A stretch of DNA of 64,000 nt from an uncultured Clostridium sp. GTDB lineage: Bacteria; Bacillota; Clostridia; Lachnospirales; Lachnospiraceae. The stretch spans positions 1-64,000 of the forward strand of contig CAMMNN010000010.1 in assembly GCA_946498245.1 (NCBI GenBank), in the 5' to 3' direction. Position 1 is the stretch's first letter, and each line of letters starts with the position of its first letter. Below, one piece after another: positions 1-8,220 of the stretch. The position numbers were made by a program, and so were the translations under genes. The notes beneath the pieces are model-generated. The model did no database searches. It was given only the letters and a program-made list of their open reading frames with translations, and had not been told where the DNA came from.

Positions 1-66
1 TTTCATACCTGAAAGCGTTCTTTTTACTTTAAGGGACTTTTTTCACAGCCCCCATGTCATTTTCTT

Positions 67-396
67 TTACTCGTCAATGTCAAGGCGTTCCAGCTTGAAA
101 ATCACAGGTCTTGTGCCATCATTGCAGCAGGCAATCATCATTTTTTCGTCATTTGTCCAGCCGCCCATAATAGAGCCGCCCTGCAAGGCGGAGTAAATGT
201 ACCTGCTTACGCAGTCCCACGCTTCGGCACAGAATTTTCCGTTAAGCATACTCATATATTCTTCCGGGCCCACGAGAAATTCCTGGCCTTCGTGGAAGAT
301 TTCACACTTTCCTGATTTGGAATTTGCAAGATACTGTTCCTGCAGATCCGGAAATAATTCTCTGCGAAGTACGGTGATTTTTACCTTATGTGTCAT
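67..396 (-). CDS. TIGR04076 family protein
   Basis: This 109-residue soluble protein matches the small TIGR04076 family in length and pattern: an N-terminal KITVLRRELFPDLQEQY strand/helix, a G-rich middle and a conserved C-terminal half rich in Trp and Cys (AWDCVSRYIY, MIACCNDG). The function of the family is not known. It starts at an ATG preceded by an AAGGAG site and is transcribed divergently from the Crp/Fnr gene, about 75 bp away. There is no signal peptide or membrane segment. Family assignment is by recognition only; no catalytic role is claimed. Confidence 0.75.
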   Translation of the reverse strand: MTHKVKITVLRRELFPDLQEQYLANSKSGKCEIFHEGQEFLVGPEEYMSMLNGKFCAEAWDCVSRYIYSALQGGSIMGGWTNDEKMMIACCNDGTRPVIFKLERLDIDE

Positions 397-470
397 AGCG
401 CTTTCTCCTTTTTTATTTTTATGATATACTTTACCTGTTACCGAATAAGATTTTTAAAGAGGGCGTGTCT

Positions 471-1154
471 ATGAGTCAAGTTCTCCCTAAATACTATTTT
501 TCCGGCGAATATGCGGCGTTTTATCAGGAGCTTTTGTCCGTGCCCCACAAGGAAGTTTTTTATTCCGCCGGAGAACTGCTGTGGCAGATTGGAGAGCCTA
601 TTACGAATATTTTTTATTTTCATTCCGGCCTCGTTCAATGCTATGTGGAGCATGAAGACGGCCACAGAAAAAACCTGTCTTTTCATGGCCCTGATACCAT
701 ATTCCCAGGGGTTCAGAAAGCGGATTACAAAATTGAAAAATCCATTACGCTGAAAGCTCTGACAGACACAGCCGCGACGGCTTTTCCCCGCCAGGACTTT
801 TACCAATTCGCCTTGAAAAATCCTTTTTTCATGGCGCAGCTTTACGAAATGCAGTCGGCGTATATCAATATGCTTATTTACGACGCTGCACACCAGCGGT
901 ACAATGACACGTTCCTAAAAGTGTGTAATTTTCTTTTTTTAATGGCTTATAATGACCGGAGCAATGGCAGTTTCATAGCCATTTCCCAGGAAAACATTGC
1001 GGATACTCTTGGAGTGGGGCGCAATCATGTAACCAAAAGCCTGTCTCGTCTGAGGCAGGAAAAAATTATTTGCCTGAGCCGCTGCCGCATTGAAATCATA
1101 GATATGGATCAATTGGCAAAATACTGCTCATTGGAAACCATCGAAACATATTGA
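471..1154 (+). CDS. Crp/Fnr family transcriptional regulator
   Basis: This 227-residue protein has an N-terminal cNMP-binding-like beta barrel (about residues 20-115) and a C-terminal winged helix (about 150-215) with the HTH_Crp sequence ISQENIADTLGVGRNHVTKS. The four-cysteine [4Fe-4S] signature of true Fnr is not present, so the effector is unknown. ATG at 471 is chosen over a GTG six bases upstream because AAAGAGGG lies seven bases before the ATG. An extended -10 box (TGATATACT, 422-430) precedes it. The divergent TIGR04076 gene may be a target. Confidence 0.85.
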   Translation: MSQVLPKYYFSGEYAAFYQELLSVPHKEVFYSAGELLWQIGEPITNIFYFHSGLVQCYVEHEDGHRKNLSFHGPDTIFPGVQKADYKIEKSITLKALTDTAATAFPRQDFYQFALKNPFFMAQLYEMQSAYINMLIYDAAHQRYNDTFLKVCNFLFLMAYNDRSNGSFIAISQENIADTLGVGRNHVTKSLSRLRQEKIICLSRCRIEIIDMDQLAKYCSLETIETY

Positions 1155-1228
1155 ATACATTTATTGTAACCCAAAAGAGTCCTTCCTTCTGTTCCCCAGG
1201 GAACAAAAGGGAGGACTTTGTGCGCTGG

Positions 1229-2554
1229 TTAAAAGGCTTCTTTTCGCAAAAAGAAAAGGGAAACCAGCATGGTGAGGAGTTCGGCGACGGGAACAGCCAG
1301 CCAAACCCCGGTTACTCCCATCAGCTCTGGCAGGGTAAGGAGAAGAACTGTAATGAGTCCGAATGTGCGGAGAAATGAAATAAAGGCGGAGGTTTTTCCG
1401 TCGGAAAGAGCCGTAAATGCAGAGGAAGCAAAGATATTAAGACCGCAGAATAAAAAACTGAAAGGAAAAATCGTAAACCCCTCCTTTGCGATACGGTAAA
1501 CGGGAGTATCTGGAGCTGAAAAGATTTCTGCTAAAAAAGGCCCTAATGCCATGGAGGCCGTAAATATAAGGAGAGAAGCAGCCGCAATAAACCTCAGGCA
1601 AATCCGGAATATGGTTTTTAATTGCGCCTTGTTTTGGCCTCCGTAGTGATAGCTGATAACAGGGGCAACTCCCATGGAAAAACCGATATACAGTGTGGTC
1701 AAAAAGAACTGGGCGTAAATAATGATGGTAATGGCTGCCACTCCGTTTTCCCCCAGAAGAGACAGCATAATGGTGTTAAAGAGAAACGTAGTAACGGCAG
1801 AGGCAGCCTGACTTACCATTTCAGAGGATCCATTTACGAAGCTTTCTGCCAGCACAGAGATACGGCGGGAAGGTTTCGTAAATTTTATGCTGCCTTTTCC
1901 AGAGGCAAAAAATCCGATCCCGATTATAGCCGGAATAAGGTAGCCTATGCCGGTTCCCAACGCGGATCCCTTGATTCCCATGGAAAAGGGAACCATAAAA
2001 ATGTAGTCCAATAGAGCGTTGGCTGCACCGGCTCCAAGGGATAGCCCCATACCCAACCCGGGCCGTCCGGCAGTGATTATGAAGGTTTGAAAGAGCACCT
2101 GCAGCATACTTGCCGGAGTAAAAATGAGCAATATCAAAAGATATTCTTTGCAGTAGGGAATGAGCACTTTACTTGCCCCCAAAAGCAAGACGATTTTATC
2201 AAGAAACGCGATGCCTGCCGCTGCAACTGCCAGTCCCAATAAAAGCCCGCCGCTGATAATGAGAGAAAAGTCACGGGAAGAGGATTTTGAGTCTCCGGCT
2301 CCCATTTTGCGGGCAACGACGGCGCTTCCTCCAGTGGCAAGCATTGTTCCCAGCCCCACAATGAGATTGATAATGGGAGTAACAATGTTTATGGCGGACA
2401 ATGCGTCCGTATTAACAAAACGCGATACAAATATTGTGTCTCCTATGGTGTATAGTCCCATAAAAAGCATGGTTACCATAGAAGGAAAAGCAAATCTTAA
2501 TAAAGACTGAATTGTAAAATTCTGTGCCAAGGGATTTTGCAGGGGATTATTCAT
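1229..2554 (-). CDS. MATE family efflux transporter
   Basis: This is a 441-residue polytopic protein with about twelve membrane segments arranged as two MATE halves. Typical features are an N-terminal LLRFAFPSMVTMLFMGLYTIGDTIFVSRF-type region, a VGLGTMLATGG turn and a second half beginning near ASAVTTFLFNTIML. It probably exports drugs or metabolites by cation antiport. The start at 2554 has a GGAGG site ten bases upstream and overlaps the end of the AraC-GNAT gene by 8 bp, so the two are translationally coupled. A longer reading from 2617 lacks a ribosome site. Confidence 0.9.
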   Translation of the reverse strand: MNNPLQNPLAQNFTIQSLLRFAFPSMVTMLFMGLYTIGDTIFVSRFVNTDALSAINIVTPIINLIVGLGTMLATGGSAVVARKMGAGDSKSSSRDFSLIISGGLLLGLAVAAAGIAFLDKIVLLLGASKVLIPYCKEYLLILLIFTPASMLQVLFQTFIITAGRPGLGMGLSLGAGAANALLDYIFMVPFSMGIKGSALGTGIGYLIPAIIGIGFFASGKGSIKFTKPSRRISVLAESFVNGSSEMVSQAASAVTTFLFNTIMLSLLGENGVAAITIIIYAQFFLTTLYIGFSMGVAPVISYHYGGQNKAQLKTIFRICLRFIAAASLLIFTASMALGPFLAEIFSAPDTPVYRIAKEGFTIFPFSFLFCGLNIFASSAFTALSDGKTSAFISFLRTFGLITVLLLTLPELMGVTGVWLAVPVAELLTMLVSLFFLRKEAF

Positions 2555-3404
2555 ATCTGATGTCCTCCAAAACAGCTTTTTGAAGGACAAACCGTTGAGT
2601 AGGGTAGTGAAACTCAACTAACAGCTCTGCTTCTTCAAACCCTAAATTTTTAAAAATGCGGCGGTACCCGGGATCCGCTTTATCTCCCTGGCGAAAGGTG
2701 GTGAGGGAAAGCGCCGGAGTGTCTGTCAGAATGGAAGCGGCTTTTAAAAATGCCTTTGCTATTCCACGTCGCCGGTATTGGGGATGAACGCCTAAAAAGT
2801 CAATGGCTCCGGTATCTGGAGAAAAGCTCATAACGCCAATGGCAGTGTCCTGATCTTTTAAGATCAGAGACTGCTTGTTAAGGATGGATTGCTTTAACTG
2901 CGCCCTGTACTGCTCTTCCTGGAGACAGGGGAATCCGTCTACAATCAGCCGTACCAGTGAGATCCAACTGGAAATATCCTCTGTTTCGGCAAAGCGAATC
3001 TGCCGCATCCAGTCTCTTTTCCTGACACATTTCGTCGGAATTTCATTTAATACATATCGAAGCAGCAGAGGATAAAATTCTCCGACTTCCCGGTATTTTC
3101 CCGGCGGTTTTTTGTACATGGCCTTAAAGGCAAAGGAAAAAGCCTGCTGGCTTTCATACCCGGCGGACAGGGCGATGTCAATAATGGGCGCAGGAGAAAA
3201 GACCAGCAATTTTGCGGCTTCAGTAAGCTGCCTGCGATGGATATAATCGTAAATTGTTAAGCCGGCAGTATTGGCAAAAACCCGATGCAAATAGTATTTT
3301 GAATAGTGCAGAGCAAACGCGACGGCTTCCAAATCTATTTTTTCTGACAGGTTGTTTTCAATATAGTCGATGGCGGCCATTGACGTCTTCACATCTTGTT
3401 GCAT
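2547..3404 (-). CDS. AraC-type regulator fused to a GNAT acetyltransferase domain
   Basis: The 285-residue protein joins two domains. Residues about 8-105 are an AraC helix-turn-helix pair (IDYIENNLSEKIDLEAVA, then SAGYESQQAFSFAFKAMYKK). Residues about 135-270 are a GNAT fold with the acetyl-CoA loop HPQYRRRGIAKAFLKAA. It may sense or modify a substrate and control the coupled MATE pump. The ATG at 3404 has AAGGAGG upstream; an in-frame extension to 3437 lies upstream of that site and is unlikely. The AraC-GNAT arrangement is seen elsewhere in Firmicutes; ligand and substrate are unknown. Confidence 0.85.
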   Translation of the reverse strand: MQQDVKTSMAAIDYIENNLSEKIDLEAVAFALHYSKYYLHRVFANTAGLTIYDYIHRRQLTEAAKLLVFSPAPIIDIALSAGYESQQAFSFAFKAMYKKPPGKYREVGEFYPLLLRYVLNEIPTKCVRKRDWMRQIRFAETEDISSWISLVRLIVDGFPCLQEEQYRAQLKQSILNKQSLILKDQDTAIGVMSFSPDTGAIDFLGVHPQYRRRGIAKAFLKAASILTDTPALSLTTFRQGDKADPGYRRIFKNLGFEEAELLVEFHYPTQRFVLQKAVLEDIRYE

Positions 3405-3698
3405 TACAGCGTCCTCCTTTCCCACATAGTATAGCAAAAATGAAGGACAATTTTTAATAATTCTTGCGGTTTTAAATATTTAGCGGCGCTTTATATCCTA
3501 CTGGCATCATTACACATACTTGAATGCCGCGCTGCAGATTTTAGGACAGCTTATTAAAACCTCTTAATAATAAAAGAAACCTCCAATCGTTACAAATTGG
3601 TAACTATACCACAATATTGTGCGTACTTAACATGGAAGAAAATCGCAGTTATAATGGCTTCAGAAAACAAAAACAAAATCAAAACGGAGGTAGCCATT
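3405..3698. promoter_or_regulatory. Divergent intergenic region with HxlR-like dyad
   Basis: This 294-bp gap separates the AraC-GNAT gene from the NAD(P)-binding protein gene. Positions 3589-3604 form the dyad GTTAC-6-GTAAC followed by TATACC, which resembles operators of HxlR-type regulators found ahead of such oxidoreductase genes. No HxlR gene is present here. A strong ACGGAGG ribosome site lies at 3684-3690. Nothing else was recognised. Confidence 0.4.
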
Positions 3699-4328
3699 AT
3701 GAAAATTGCAGTTGTGTGCGCAAACGGAAAAGAAGGAAAATTAATTGTAAAAGAAGCCATGGACAGAGGACTTGACGTAACGGCAGTTGTACGGGGTGAA
3801 AATCAGTCCGCCGCCAAAAAGGTAATTCAAAAGGATCTTTTTGACTTGACTAAGGCTGATTTAGAAGGATTTGACGTGGTAATTGACGCCTTTGGCGCAT
3901 GGACGCCGGAAACTCTGCCCCAGCACAGCACTTCTCTCAAACACCTTTGCGACCTTGTAAGCGGAAAGAACACAAGACTTTTGGTAGTCGGAGGAGCCGG
4001 AAGCCTCTACGTAAATCCGGAGCATACTGTCCAGGTAATGGACGGCCCCGATTTCCCGGACATTTTTAAGCCTCTGGCCTCTAATATGGGGAAGGCCCTG
4101 GAAGAGCTTCGCGCCAGAAATGATGTAAAATGGACCTATATCAGCCCTGCAGGAGATTTCCAGGCTGACGGAGCAAGAACGGGCAAATACATTTTAGGCG
4201 GAGAAGAACTGACGCTCAACTCCAAAGGAGAGAGTGTTATCAGCTACGCAGATTATGCAGTAGCTATGGTTGATGAAGCCGTAAAAGGCAGCCATATCCA
4301 GCAGAGAATTTCTGTAGTGGCGGAATAA
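3699..4328 (+). CDS. NAD(P)-binding (SDR/NmrA-like) oxidoreductase
   Basis: This 209-residue Rossmann protein begins MKIAVVCANGKEGKLIVKEA, a GxxGxxG-like nucleotide loop after the first strand. It has the internal LLVVGGAGSLYVNP and WTYISPAGDF motifs typical of YwnB/NmrA-like atypical SDRs. It lacks the Tyr-x3-Lys pair of classical SDRs, so it may be a redox sensor or reductase of unknown substrate. ATG 3699 is chosen because ACGGAGG lies just upstream; the longer frame from 3597 has no site. A bidirectional terminator follows at 4337. Confidence 0.8.
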   Translation: MKIAVVCANGKEGKLIVKEAMDRGLDVTAVVRGENQSAAKKVIQKDLFDLTKADLEGFDVVIDAFGAWTPETLPQHSTSLKHLCDLVSGKNTRLLVVGGAGSLYVNPEHTVQVMDGPDFPDIFKPLASNMGKALEELRARNDVKWTYISPAGDFQADGARTGKYILGGEELTLNSKGESVISYADYAVAMVDEAVKGSHIQQRISVVAE

Positions 4329-4336
4329 GCAAGAGC

Positions 4337-4371
4337 AAAAGGCTCTCTGCATTAAGGGCAGAGAGTCTTTT
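4337..4371 (+). terminator. Intrinsic terminator
   Basis: The arms AAAAGGCTCTCTGC and GCAGAGAGTCTTTT pair almost perfectly around a short loop and end in a T-run, directly after the oxidoreductase stop codon. Confidence 0.8.
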
Positions 4372-4434
4372 AGAATTTGTCGGAATGGTGTAAAATAGAA
4401 AAAACGCCTGCGGCAGACGCGCAAAGGAGGTTCT

Positions 4435-5214
4435 ATGACCCAGGAAAAAAGACTGCTTTATCTGATAGAGTATTTGAAAAGCGAGGATAAAAATTTAAGA
4501 AGGCTGGAAATACCGGAAAATGAGGCAGCGCAGAAAAAGCTGCTGCGTTCTCTTATGAATGTCCGCCCGCCGAGAAATGCGGCAGAAGAATTTTTGTCTG
4601 TACAGGACGATTATTTACAGGAAGAGCAAAAAAGGAAGAAAATAATCTCCCTGGAAGATCTTTCGCCAGTGGCGGAGGGGATTTATCTGTGGCAGGGAGA
4701 CATTACCACAATCAAAGCCGATGCCATAGTAAATGCTGCAAACAGTGCGCTTCTGGGCTGCTTTATTCCCTGTCATGGCTGCATTGACAATGCAATCCAT
4801 TCCGCAGCAGGGATCCAGCTCCGACTGGAGTGCTCCCGCATTATGAATGAACAGAAAGCGGCGGAACCGATAGGAAAAGCTAAAATAACCCGGGCATATA
4901 ATCTCCCGTGCCGCTACGTCCTGCACACGGTAGGCCCCATGATTAGAAAAGCGTTGACTCAAAAAGACTGTGATTTGCTGGCAGACTGCTACCGCTCCTG
5001 TCTGGAACTGGCAGACACGTATCACTTAAAAAGCGTTGTTTTCTGCTGTATATCAACAGGCGAATTTCATTTTCCAAATGAAAAAGCGGCGGAAATCGCC
5101 ATTGAGACGGTGAAGGATTACCAACAAAAAAACAACGGAGGACCGGAGGTTGTTTTCAATGTTTTTAAAGACCAAGACTATGCGATATACAAACGATTAT
5201 TATTTGCAAATTAA
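4435..5214 (+). CDS. Zinc-type macrodomain ADP-ribosylhydrolase (SirTM-linked)
   Basis: The 259-residue protein has an ~80-residue N-terminal helical extension and a macrodomain from about residue 82. The loop after DAIVNAANSALLG carries C109, C113, H114 and C116 (CFIPCHGC) followed by IDNAIH, the zinc-binding signature of the macrodomain class that accompanies SirTM sirtuins. The known family removes ADP-ribose from proteins. The gene has a good AAAGGAGG site and its 3' end overlaps the SirTM start by 56 nt, implying coupled synthesis of the 'eraser' and 'writer'. The expected partners GcvH-L and LplA2 are not next to it. Confidence 0.88.
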   Translation: MTQEKRLLYLIEYLKSEDKNLRRLEIPENEAAQKKLLRSLMNVRPPRNAAEEFLSVQDDYLQEEQKRKKIISLEDLSPVAEGIYLWQGDITTIKADAIVNAANSALLGCFIPCHGCIDNAIHSAAGIQLRLECSRIMNEQKAAEPIGKAKITRAYNLPCRYVLHTVGPMIRKALTQKDCDLLADCYRSCLELADTYHLKSVVFCCISTGEFHFPNEKAAEIAIETVKDYQQKNNGGPEVVFNVFKDQDYAIYKRLLFAN

Positions 5215-6025
5215 TCGGCTGGCAGAGGCCGTGGAAACGGCAGACGCTATTATCATTGGAGCCGGAGCCGGAATGTCCACGTCAGCCGGATATACTTATT
5301 CCGGCAGCCGTTTTGAAAAGTATTTTCCGGATTTTATTGAGAAATACGGTTTTCCGGATATGTACACAGGGGGATTTTATCCCTTTAAGACCCTAGAAGA
5401 GCAATGGGCCTATTGGAGCCGGTATATTTTTATTAACCGCTATGACGGAGGGCCGGGAAAACCTTACGAAGATCTGCTGAAATTGGTAGAAGGAAAAGAC
5501 TATTTTGTGCTGACGACAAACGTAGATCACTGTTTCCAGAAAGCCGGTTTTGACAAGCGCCGCCTTTTTTATACCCAGGGGGACTACGGGTTGTGGCAGT
5601 GTTCCAAACCCTGCCATGCAAAGAACTACGATAATGAAACCGTAGTGAGAAAAATGGTGGAAGAGCAAAAAGACATGAGGATTCCCTCGGAGCTGATTCC
5701 ACGCTGTCCCGTCTGCGGAGCGCCTATGGCCATGAATTTAAGGGCAGACGACAGGTTTGTGGAAGATGAGGGCTGGCATAAAGCGGCCGGCAGATATGAG
5801 GATTTTTTGCGCCGTCATGAGGAAATGGCGGTTCTTTATCTGGAATTGGGAGTAGGGGGCAATACGCCGGGAATTATAAAATACCCCTTCTGGAGAATGA
5901 CATATCAGAACCCGAAAGCGGTGTACGCCTGTGTGAATCTGGGAGAGGCGTTTGCGCCGAAAGAAATTGCGGAACGTGCTGTCTGTATAGATGGGGATAT
6001 TGGAAAGGTGTTGGAGAATCTGTAA
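5159..6025 (+). CDS. SirTM-class sirtuin, putative protein ADP-ribosyltransferase
   Basis: The 288-residue Sir2-fold protein has the NAD loop GAGAGMSTSAG (34-44) and FVLTTNVDH with N121. At the place of the usual catalytic histidine it has Q140 (YTQGDYG). Zinc cysteines are C148, C152, C183 and C186. The Asn/Gln pair is the hallmark of SirTM enzymes, which transfer ADP-ribose rather than deacetylate. The ATG at 5159 has GGAGGT eight bases before it; a TTG at 5150 abuts that site and an ATG at 5180 lacks one. It is co-transcribed with the macrodomain gene. Confidence 0.88.
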   Translation: MFLKTKTMRYTNDYYLQINRLAEAVETADAIIIGAGAGMSTSAGYTYSGSRFEKYFPDFIEKYGFPDMYTGGFYPFKTLEEQWAYWSRYIFINRYDGGPGKPYEDLLKLVEGKDYFVLTTNVDHCFQKAGFDKRRLFYTQGDYGLWQCSKPCHAKNYDNETVVRKMVEEQKDMRIPSELIPRCPVCGAPMAMNLRADDRFVEDEGWHKAAGRYEDFLRRHEEMAVLYLELGVGGNTPGIIKYPFWRMTYQNPKAVYACVNLGEAFAPKEIAERAVCIDGDIGKVLENL

Positions 6026-6048
6026 AAGCTTAACCTGGCAGCTTTGAA

Positions 6049-6084
6049 ATATGTCCCGATTAATATATAAAATTCGGGACATAT
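6049..6084. terminator. Convergent hairpin between SirTM and toxin genes
   Basis: ATATGTCCCGA and TCGGGACATAT form a perfect 11-bp stem with a 14-nt A/T loop, between convergent genes. T-runs are weak on both sides, so termination is inferred from position. Confidence 0.55.
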
Positions 6085-6095
6085 CCCCATAACCG

Positions 6096-6362
6096 TTAAA
6101 ACTGCTTTAAAATGTCGTGATGCCCGACATCTACCAGAATGATTATTTTGTCTCCCTCATAATACCAGATAATGCGAATGTCCATGTTGACGCTGCACTC
6201 AAAGAGATCCGTTGTCCCTTGAATCCGCTTTGTCCGTAATGAAGGGTGGGAAGGATTCTGAGCAAGGAGTTCCAGCTTGTTTTTAAGCTGCTTCTTCTCG
6301 TAGAGGGTCAAATTCTTAAAATGTTTCTGGAAACGAGGCGTAAAGGTAAACTCATATGCCAT
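6096..6362 (-). CDS. RelE/YafQ-like toxin of a type II toxin-antitoxin module
   Basis: The 88-residue basic protein (MAYEFTFTPRFQKHFKNL...) has the RelE/ParE fold pattern: two N-terminal helices, then strands DLFECSVNMDIRIIWYY and IIILVDVGHHDILKQF. The terminal GxHDxL is the YafQ/RelE signature. The known family cleaves ribosome-bound mRNA. Its ATG shares one base with the antitoxin stop (TGATG), with GGAGG 8 bases upstream. The length is complete. Confidence 0.85.
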   Translation of the reverse strand: MAYEFTFTPRFQKHFKNLTLYEKKQLKNKLELLAQNPSHPSLRTKRIQGTTDLFECSVNMDIRIIWYYEGDKIIILVDVGHHDILKQF

Positions 6363-6622
6363 CAATCCGCCTCCAATTTGTCAAACAAAGCGTCCACACT
6401 GTCAAAGACAGGCTGTTCCCCAGATGCGATCTTCGCTTTGATGTCGTCTATTTCTTGCCTAAGTTCGGATAGGTGGTTTTTGGGATAAACGACTACTGGT
6501 ATAATGCAGATGGTGCCGTTTTTTTCAAATATGTCCAGCTTGTCACCTTCTGAAAGACCAAGCTTGATGATAATATCCTTCGGGATGGTAACCTGCGATT
6601 TTTGTCGCAATTCAGCCAACAT
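6362..6622 (-). CDS. AbrB/MazE-type antitoxin
   Basis: This 86-residue protein has an N-terminal SpoVT/AbrB DNA-binding fold: RQKSQVTIPKDIIIKLGLSEGDKLDIFEKNG (residues 5-35). An acidic helical tail (SELRQEIDDIKAKIASG) probably wraps the toxin. It is upstream of and coupled to the RelE-like toxin, and likely autoregulates the operon. The direct repeat TTGGAAAATTGGAAAA in its leader is a possible operator. Confidence 0.85.
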   Translation of the reverse strand: MLAELRQKSQVTIPKDIIIKLGLSEGDKLDIFEKNGTICIIPVVVYPKNHLSELRQEIDDIKAKIASGEQPVFDSVDALFDKLEAD

Positions 6623-6687
6623 AGTATCATCTCCTTTGCTTTAAGTTGGAAAATTGGAAAATCAAAATATATTACTTTCTTACTTTT

Positions 6688-6716
6688 AGTATACTCATTT
6701 TAAAAAGAATATGCAA
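6688..6716 (-). promoter_or_regulatory. Promoter of the toxin-antitoxin operon
   Basis: On the minus strand TTGCAT (6716-6711) and TATACT (6693-6688) are separated by 17 bp, about 65 bp upstream of the antitoxin ATG. Confidence 0.65.
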
Positions 6717-6749
6717 GGAGAAAAATTTACGAATACAGTAACCCTTTTA

Positions 6750-7577
6750 TCAATTCTCGTTTCTGGTGCACAATACATCTTTCCTGTTTTTTCGGAATAT
6801 GTCAACGGCATGGCTTGTGGCTCCGATTAAATCTGCACGTTCACAAACGGCAAAATGGTATTTTAAATACAGTTGAAAGATTTCCGGATCCATTGCGTCA
6901 ATGGCCTCTCTTAAAAATAAAGCAAAGCCGTCAGAGGCGGCGTAATGGAGACGGGTTACAGGCAGTCCGTCCATCAGTTCGTCAATATCCTCTTTGCGGA
7001 CAAGCTCAAACAAGTCTTTTGGCTGGGATTTGGCGGCAAATGTCTCAGCATCAAGGAGGCCCTTTTCCAGATATTCAGCGATGCTGATATTTCTGCGGTG
7101 AAAGCCTTCGTCTAAGAGGCAGCCGTCTGATATAACATATGCGGCGAAAATAATGCCGTCCTGCCTGGTAACACGAATGGCCTCCCGCAGCGCCTGCTCT
7201 TTATCCGCCTTTGTATAAAGGTGGTACATAGGCCCCAGCAGCAGTGTAATATCGTACTGATTGTCCGGAAAAGCAGATAAATCTAAGGCGCTGCCCTGAA
7301 AGACACGTACCCTCTCATTTTCTAAAGTGTTCCTTTGGAAAATCTCAATATTATGTTCCACTAATTCTACAGCGTCAACGGCATAACCTTGCTGCGCCAG
7401 GGCGTGGGAGTATCTTCCGGTTCCGGCACCGACTTCAAGGATCTTATGGCCCGGTTTTATATATTTTTCAATATAGCGCATGGTGGTTAAAAATTCCACG
7501 CTGCCGTGTTTTGAAGCCAGTCGGCTGTCTTCGTCATAATGGCTGTAAAAATCAATGAGGTATTGATTTGGTTTCAT
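6750..7577 (-). CDS. Class I SAM-dependent methyltransferase
   Basis: The 275-residue protein has the methyltransferase-11 core. Motif I is ILEVGAGTGRYSHALAQQG at about residues 45-63, followed by the acidic residue of VDAVELVEHN, then DITLLLGPMYHLY and an EAIRVTRQDGIIFAAY strand. The C-terminal ~100 residues probably bind the unknown substrate. It has an AAGGAGG site and lies 31 bp behind the TetR-like regulator, so both form one operon under the palindromic operator at 8221. Confidence 0.85.
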   Translation of the reverse strand: MKPNQYLIDFYSHYDEDSRLASKHGSVEFLTTMRYIEKYIKPGHKILEVGAGTGRYSHALAQQGYAVDAVELVEHNIEIFQRNTLENERVRVFQGSALDLSAFPDNQYDITLLLGPMYHLYTKADKEQALREAIRVTRQDGIIFAAYVISDGCLLDEGFHRRNISIAEYLEKGLLDAETFAAKSQPKDLFELVRKEDIDELMDGLPVTRLHYAASDGFALFLREAIDAMDPEIFQLYLKYHFAVCERADLIGATSHAVDIFRKNRKDVLCTRNEN

Positions 7578-7608
7578 AGAAGCCTCCTTTTTTAGCTGTT
7601 AAAAGGCA

Positions 7609-8199
7609 TTACCAGCGGGATATATCCCAATCCGGCTTTTCGCGTTTGACCAGCGCTGACAAAAGCTCAGATACCATTTTTTCAGCAGCATCTTGCTCCA
7701 GAAACACTTTTCCCGTTGCCGTTAAAACAGCAATTCCATGGGAATAAAGGAAAAGGTCTAAAAAAATCGCCCTGCCGCGTTCCAAATTCATTTCCAGCAT
7801 ATCTGAAAAAAGCTTTGCCTTTTTTTCATTTCCAATTTCTTTATAAAAGTCATTTGCTTCCGCCATATTTAAAGCCATATCGCTGATAAACAATAGCTTA
7901 AATAAATGAGTTTCTTCCCTGGCGAAAAGAATATAAGATAGGGGAAGAATCAAACAAGGGTGTATGTTGGCGTGGCTGCGGTAATTTTCTACGTATTGAG
8001 TATAAAAATCAAAAGAGAGATCGAGAAACTCCTTTTTTAATTCCTCCATATTGCCATAACAAGTAAAAATTGGCCGGGTAGAACAATTCAGCGCCGCTGC
8101 AATACTTCTGGCATTGACGGCTTCAAATCCGTCTTTCCGCGTAATATCCAGAACTGCATCTAAAACCATCCTTTTTGAAATTTTTGCCTTTGGCGGCAT
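7609..8199 (-). CDS. TetR/AcrR family regulator
   Basis: The 196-residue protein starts with a TetR-type helix-turn-helix (ISKRMVLDAVLDITRKDG, then NARSIAAALNCSTRPIFTCY). The ligand-binding helical region is of the WHG type. ATG 8199 is chosen because GAGGTG lies just before it; the frame open to 8223 begins inside the operator palindrome. The perfect inverted repeat directly upstream overlaps its promoter, suggesting autoregulation and control of the downstream methyltransferase. Confidence 0.85.
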   Translation of the reverse strand: MPPKAKISKRMVLDAVLDITRKDGFEAVNARSIAAALNCSTRPIFTCYGNMEELKKEFLDLSFDFYTQYVENYRSHANIHPCLILPLSYILFAREETHLFKLLFISDMALNMAEANDFYKEIGNEKKAKLFSDMLEMNLERGRAIFLDLFLYSHGIAVLTATGKVFLEQDAAEKMVSELLSALVKREKPDWDISRW

Positions 8200-8220
8200 A
8201 GGACACCTCATTTCTAAAAA

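Noticed and set aside
1622..2014. 130-codon plus-strand open frame
   Set aside because: Antisense shadow of the MATE transporter gene; no ribosome site.
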